Origin: Sporosarcina oncorhynchi
GTDB lineage: Bacteria > Bacillota > Bacilli > Bacillales_A > Planococcaceae
Direction of reading: 5' to 3'
Assembly (NCBI RefSeq): GCF_033304615.1
Contig: NZ_CP129118.1
Span: 1,608,001-1,672,000, forward strand
DNA: 64,000 nucleotides
Positions 60,852-64,000 of this stretch are shown here, in pieces. The stretch's first letter is position 1. Every line of letters begins with the position of its first letter. The position numbers and the translations under genes are program-made. Below the pieces are notes generated by a model. The model did not search any database. It was not told the origin of the DNA and saw nothing but the letters and a program-made list of their open reading frames with translations.

Positions 60852-62072
60852 TTGAAAACGATTATTTTCATTGGGTCGAACAAATCCGGATCGAGCCGTG
60901 AAGCAATTAAAGCGGCAGTCAGGCTTGGCTACTTCACCGTTCTGTTCACGAACAAAGAAAGGCAATTGGCGCAAAGAAATGAATATGTTGATGTGCATGA
61001 GATGGTCATGACAAATACAGGGGATTTAGCTACAATGAGGAAGGAAATCATGAACCTCCGTGCAAAAGGAAATGAGATTATGTCCATTGTCAGTTTTGTC
61101 GACTCCAACGTTGCCAACGCATTGAAATTATGCGAAGAGTTTTGCCAAAATGGCCTATCATCTACTACTGCGGAAATTATGGAAAATAAAGCAATGACTC
61201 GGTCAGCATTGGAAGGACTGCCCTGTTCTCCTGCGTATATGACGGTGTCTGCGGGACAGACAGCCGACGTTCAGGCTATTAAAGCACTTAATCGGTTTCC
61301 TCTTATCGTGAAATCATCATCTTCTACAGGTTCCAAAGACGTTTTACAGGCATCCTCCATTGGACAATTACAGCAACATATACGAAAATTACATGAAAAA
61401 GATCAGGATGATCAGATTATCATAGAAGAATTTATCGAAGGAGATCAATATTTAGTCGAAGTTATTGTCCATGAGGGAAAAATCCATATTGCCGGCGTCA
61501 TTGAACAGGAAATCACATTTGGGAAACGGTTCATTATTACAGGATATGGTGTTCTTGGCATCATACCTGTACAAATGCGTCAAAGTCTGATGGAAGTATT
61601 GGAGTCAATCGTCGAAAGACTTGCCATCCGCAATGCCGCTCTTCATGCCGAACTACGGTTAACACAGTCGGGCTGGCGTCTGATTGAGATAAACCCTCGC
61701 ATCTCAGGTGGTGCGATGAATAAAATGTTGCAGGCAGCTTTCGGGTTTGATTTAGCAGAAGAAACTCTCAAATTATACTTGGGAGAACAACCTGTCCTAG
61801 ACCGTAAACATACTCATTACATATTTACGCAATATGTAATTGTGCAGAATAAGGGGATTCTAGAAAAAGTGACCGGCAAAAATCGGGCTAGAAATTCCGA
61901 TGGGGTTGTCGAGGTTTATATTAAACCGAAGAAAGGGACATTACTTATTCCTCCGCTATCGATGGGTCATCGGTACGCATACGTTATCGCAACAGGCAGA
62001 TCAATGGTGCAAGCGAAAATGCTGGCGAAACGGGCCGCCAAAGAAATACAATTTCATCTCAAAAAAGATTGA
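60852..62072 (+). CDS. ATP-grasp ligase, carboxylate-amine type
   Basis: 406 aa. N-terminal Rossmann-like pre-ATP-grasp domain (IIFIGSNKSGSSREAI). ATP-grasp core: PLIVKSSSSTGSKDV, IIIEEFIEGDQYLVEV, and the metal-binding LHAELRLTQSGWRLIEINPR. C-terminal RAKRAAKE region is helical. Similar to biotin-carboxylase-fold amino-acid ligases (BacD-type); it would activate a carboxylate with ATP. TTG start with AAAGGGG upstream, spacing longer than usual. Transcribed opposite to the flanking Mur genes. Confidence 0.83.
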   Translation: MKTIIFIGSNKSGSSREAIKAAVRLGYFTVLFTNKERQLAQRNEYVDVHEMVMTNTGDLATMRKEIMNLRAKGNEIMSIVSFVDSNVANALKLCEEFCQNGLSSTTAEIMENKAMTRSALEGLPCSPAYMTVSAGQTADVQAIKALNRFPLIVKSSSSTGSKDVLQASSIGQLQQHIRKLHEKDQDDQIIIEEFIEGDQYLVEVIVHEGKIHIAGVIEQEITFGKRFIITGYGVLGIIPVQMRQSLMEVLESIVERLAIRNAALHAELRLTQSGWRLIEINPRISGGAMNKMLQAAFGFDLAEETLKLYLGEQPVLDRKHTHYIFTQYVIVQNKGILEKVTGKNRARNSDGVVEVYIKPKKGTLLIPPLSMGHRYAYVIATGRSMVQAKMLAKRAAKEIQFHLKKD

Positions 62073-62110
62073 AAAAAGGGCACCTCATTGGAGGAGGAGC
62101 CCTTTTTTTT
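62072..62110. terminator. Bidirectional terminator
   Basis: AAAAAAGGGC pairs with GCCCTTTTTT, with inner CCTC/GAGG; T-runs on both strands. Confidence 0.9.
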
Positions 62111-64000
62111 AGGAATATTTACCGTCCATGTATTTCACTGTTTCAAACATATTCGTCTTACTTGCTCCTTTCACAAGAATGGTATCCCCTTTTTGAATTA
62201 CTGAATCCAAGAGTGTATGAAGTTTTTCCCGATCTGTAAAGTGAAAGATTTTACTGGCATCCATCCCTTTCAATTTTGCTTGGGCACCGATTTCCTCTGT
62301 TCTAAAACCGTACGTAATGAGAACATCAATTTCTTGCTGATTGATATAGTCACCGACTTTTCGATATTCTTGCTCTCGCAAGTCTCCTAATTCACGCATT
62401 TGGCCGATAATCGCGATCTTTCGTTTCTTGGCAATATTCTTCAGAACATCAATCGCTGCGCGAACTCCTTCAGGATGCGAGTGGACAGTATCGTCTATCA
62501 ACTTGATATTGTTCTTTAAATCATAGATTGTTAATCTACGTGGCGGCTTTTTGAAGAGCAGACCTGACTTAATCTCCATTGGTGAAAAGCCAAGATTGTC
62601 AGCGATTGCGATTGCAGACAAAGCGTTATACACATGATGCTCACCGAATATCGGGATGAAAAGTTCGATTTCCTCAGCTTGTAACTTCATTTTGAAACTC
62701 ATACCGCTGTCTGTATAGTTCACATCATACGCTCGGTAGTCAGCAGGTCGTTTTATCCCGACTGTAAGGATTTCACCTTTGAACTTTTTTGTTTCAAGAT
62801 ATCTAGAATGATCATTGTCCTTATTAATGCAAAGTACACCTTGCTGGTCCATTCCATGGATTAGTTCTGATTTAGCCTTAGCTACGCCTCTTGGATCTCC
62901 ATTGAAATTTCCGACATGCGCGAGTCCGATATTCGTAACGATACTGATCGTCGGTTGGATGATTTTGCAATGTTCGGTGATGACTCCTGGATAGGCCATT
63001 CCATATTCCAGAACGACAGCGCGGTGAGAGTCATTGATTTCAGCGGCATGTTTCTTCGTATGTTCAGTCGTGTTCCAATAATCTTTGGATTCAAATACAT
63101 TCCATTTCTTCGCAAGAATAGATGCTAGAAATGCTTTCGTTGTTGTTTTACCTGCACTCCCTGTAATCCCGATGACCGGAATTTTCTCTTTGCCATTGGA
63201 ACGTTTCCGTTTCACTTCACGGATTTTGCTTTGTATTACCTTCTGATTGTCAGCTATATAGATTGCATACTGTATCGTGTTTGTGACGACATCCAATTCC
63301 AAATAGAATGTAGGGGGACAACCCGGCCGCCAGTTTACTTCATAAATCCATAATTTCTGTTGCTCATCCATGCCGATATCAACACCAATTTCGTCGATTA
63401 CTTCACCGAACTTTTCCATTTGAAGTTCATCCAAATGCTTCGCAAGCGACAAGGAGAAAAATTCTAGTTTCTTTCTAATATTGAATGCTTCTTCTTTAAA
63501 CTCCTGCTCCAGGAAAGGATCTAGATAGTTTGTATACCCCCCACTATTGATGTTTGCAATAATGGATCCTTCCGGAGCGATGCGAGGATAGATAGCGGTG
63601 ATAACCCAATCGCCCGTTCCGTTTTTTTGTACATGAAGTCTGAAATCGAAAACCTGACCATTTTTAGTCACAGATTGAATATACGGTTGTACGATAAATG
63701 ACTCTGCTTTCATTTTACGTCTTATAAATTCATCTAATTCTAATTTGGAGAATAGTTTATTTAAACCTTGACCGCTCACCTTGTAACCATTTCCTTCGGC
63801 GACAATAAAAAAGATTCCTTTACCCTTTCTGCCATCAACCGGTTTAAAGACAATTTTATTGAATGCAGTTATATAATGATGAAGTTGATCTGTAGTCTTA
63901 AGAATTTCTGCCGGAATTAAATAACTGGCAAATTCTTTTGCCTTTTTCAGTCGTCGGTTGACACTCCATTTATTGCCGATGGAATGGGTCGTAAATGGAA
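62109..64000 (-). CDS. YheC/YheD-type ATP-grasp fused to MurF-like ligase (5' end outside window)
   Basis: At least 630 aa; the reading frame is still open at the right edge. The N-terminal part is ATP-grasp: FKPVDGRKGKGIFFIV, then FDFRLHVQKNGTGDWVITAI, GSIIANINSGG and GVDIGMDEQQKLWIYEVN. A basic linker leads to a Mur-ligase unit with P-loop GSAGKTTTKA, ALSAIAIAD, IDDTVHSHPEG, IGQMRELGD and VKGASKTN. The MurF N-terminal substrate domain is replaced by the ATP-grasp module. An internal GTG at 63779 is not the true start. Domain order matches cyanophycin synthetase (ATP-grasp then Mur ligase). Confidence 0.85.
   Translation of the reverse strand, partial: PFTTHSIGNKWSVNRRLKKAKEFASYLIPAEILKTTDQLHHYITAFNKIVFKPVDGRKGKGIFFIVAEGNGYKVSGQGLNKLFSKLELDEFIRRKMKAESFIVQPYIQSVTKNGQVFDFRLHVQKNGTGDWVITAIYPRIAPEGSIIANINSGGYTNYLDPFLEQEFKEEAFNIRKKLEFFSLSLAKHLDELQMEKFGEVIDEIGVDIGMDEQQKLWIYEVNWRPGCPPTFYLELDVVTNTIQYAIYIADNQKVIQSKIREVKRKRSNGKEKIPVIGITGSAGKTTTKAFLASILAKKWNVFESKDYWNTTEHTKKHAAEINDSHRAVVLEYGMAYPGVITEHCKIIQPTISIVTNIGLAHVGNFNGDPRGVAKAKSELIHGMDQQGVLCINKDNDHSRYLETKKFKGEILTVGIKRPADYRAYDVNYTDSGMSFKMKLQAEEIELFIPIFGEHHVYNALSAIAIADNLGFSPMEIKSGLLFKKPPRRLTIYDLKNNIKLIDDTVHSHPEGVRAAIDVLKNIAKKRKIAIIGQMRELGDLREQEYRKVGDYINQQEIDVLITYGFRTEEIGAQAKLKGMDASKIFHFTDREKLHTLLDSVIQKGDTILVKGASKTNMFETVKYMDGKYS

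Noticed and set aside
63600-63779. Short protein start at GTG 63779
   Set aside because: ATP-grasp motifs continue upstream in the same frame to the window edge, so the GTG is internal.

Overview
The window reads as chromosomal DNA of a low-GC Gram-positive member of the Bacillales. Gene content and order match the Bacillus group: ypgR-brxA, ypiP, ypjP-thyA-dfrA, ypmR-ypmS-msrA-msrB, odhA-odhB, yojN-yojO, and parE-parC divergent from plsY-yneR. There is also a mevalonate-to-isopentenyl-diphosphate operon, and the spore-associated families YjcZ and YheC/YheD are present. Together these suggest a spore-forming Planococcaceae-like organism, possibly Sporosarcina-like. That placement is an inference from gene content, not a database result. 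No rRNA, tRNA, CRISPR array, prophage or intact insertion sequence was seen.

Layout. 0-11 kb: housekeeping and redox genes: an ABC-F ATPase cut by the window edge, ypgR, bacilliredoxin, a DPMF-type methyltransferase, the thymidylate/folate pair thyA-dfrA, a DegV fatty-acid-binding protein, ypmR-ypmS, msrA-msrB and yozE. 11-17 kb: deoD, a CtpA-type protease, a COG0523 GTPase, a secreted CAP-domain protein with proline-rich repeats, and a MATE pump. 17-28 kb: a second MurG-like glycosyltransferase, odhAB, the MoxR/VWA pair yojN-yojO, convergent with the TelA/XpaC pair. 28-36 kb: a cold-shock gene with a structured leader, a lipoprotein, the ABC-F gene ykpA, transporters, a second msrA, a YjcZ-type micropeptide, an LCP wall-polymer transferase and an AI-2E family permease. 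36-41 kb: a molybdate module (one-component regulator, palindromic operator region, modABC), a YfkAB radical-SAM protein and ywaF. 41-46 kb: the operon mvaK1-mvaD-mvaK2-fni, which takes mevalonate to IPP/DMAPP. 46-47 kb: a free-standing LAGLIDADG protein fused to two ribbon-helix-helix-like domains, the clearest accessory insertion. 47-56 kb: an MFS transporter, topoisomerase IV, plsY, yneR and a secreted protein with three NlpC/P60 domains.

56-64 kb is the most unusual region. It holds three divergent MurF-like amide ligases, one fused to a YheC/YheD-type ATP-grasp domain, plus a separate YheC/YheD ATP-grasp protein, a third-type ATP-grasp ligase and a small Cys-rich protein. Mur-ligase and ATP-grasp modules both make amide bonds using ATP, and an ATP-grasp/Mur-ligase fusion is the architecture of cyanophycin synthetase. 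I therefore read this as a candidate undescribed pathway that builds or decorates a peptide or polyamide, perhaps for the cell or spore envelope. The product is unknown, and the cluster continues past the right edge of the window.

Most genes carry strong GGAGG-type ribosome binding sites and end in clear rho-independent terminators. Many starts were moved downstream from the longest possible ORF to fit these sites.
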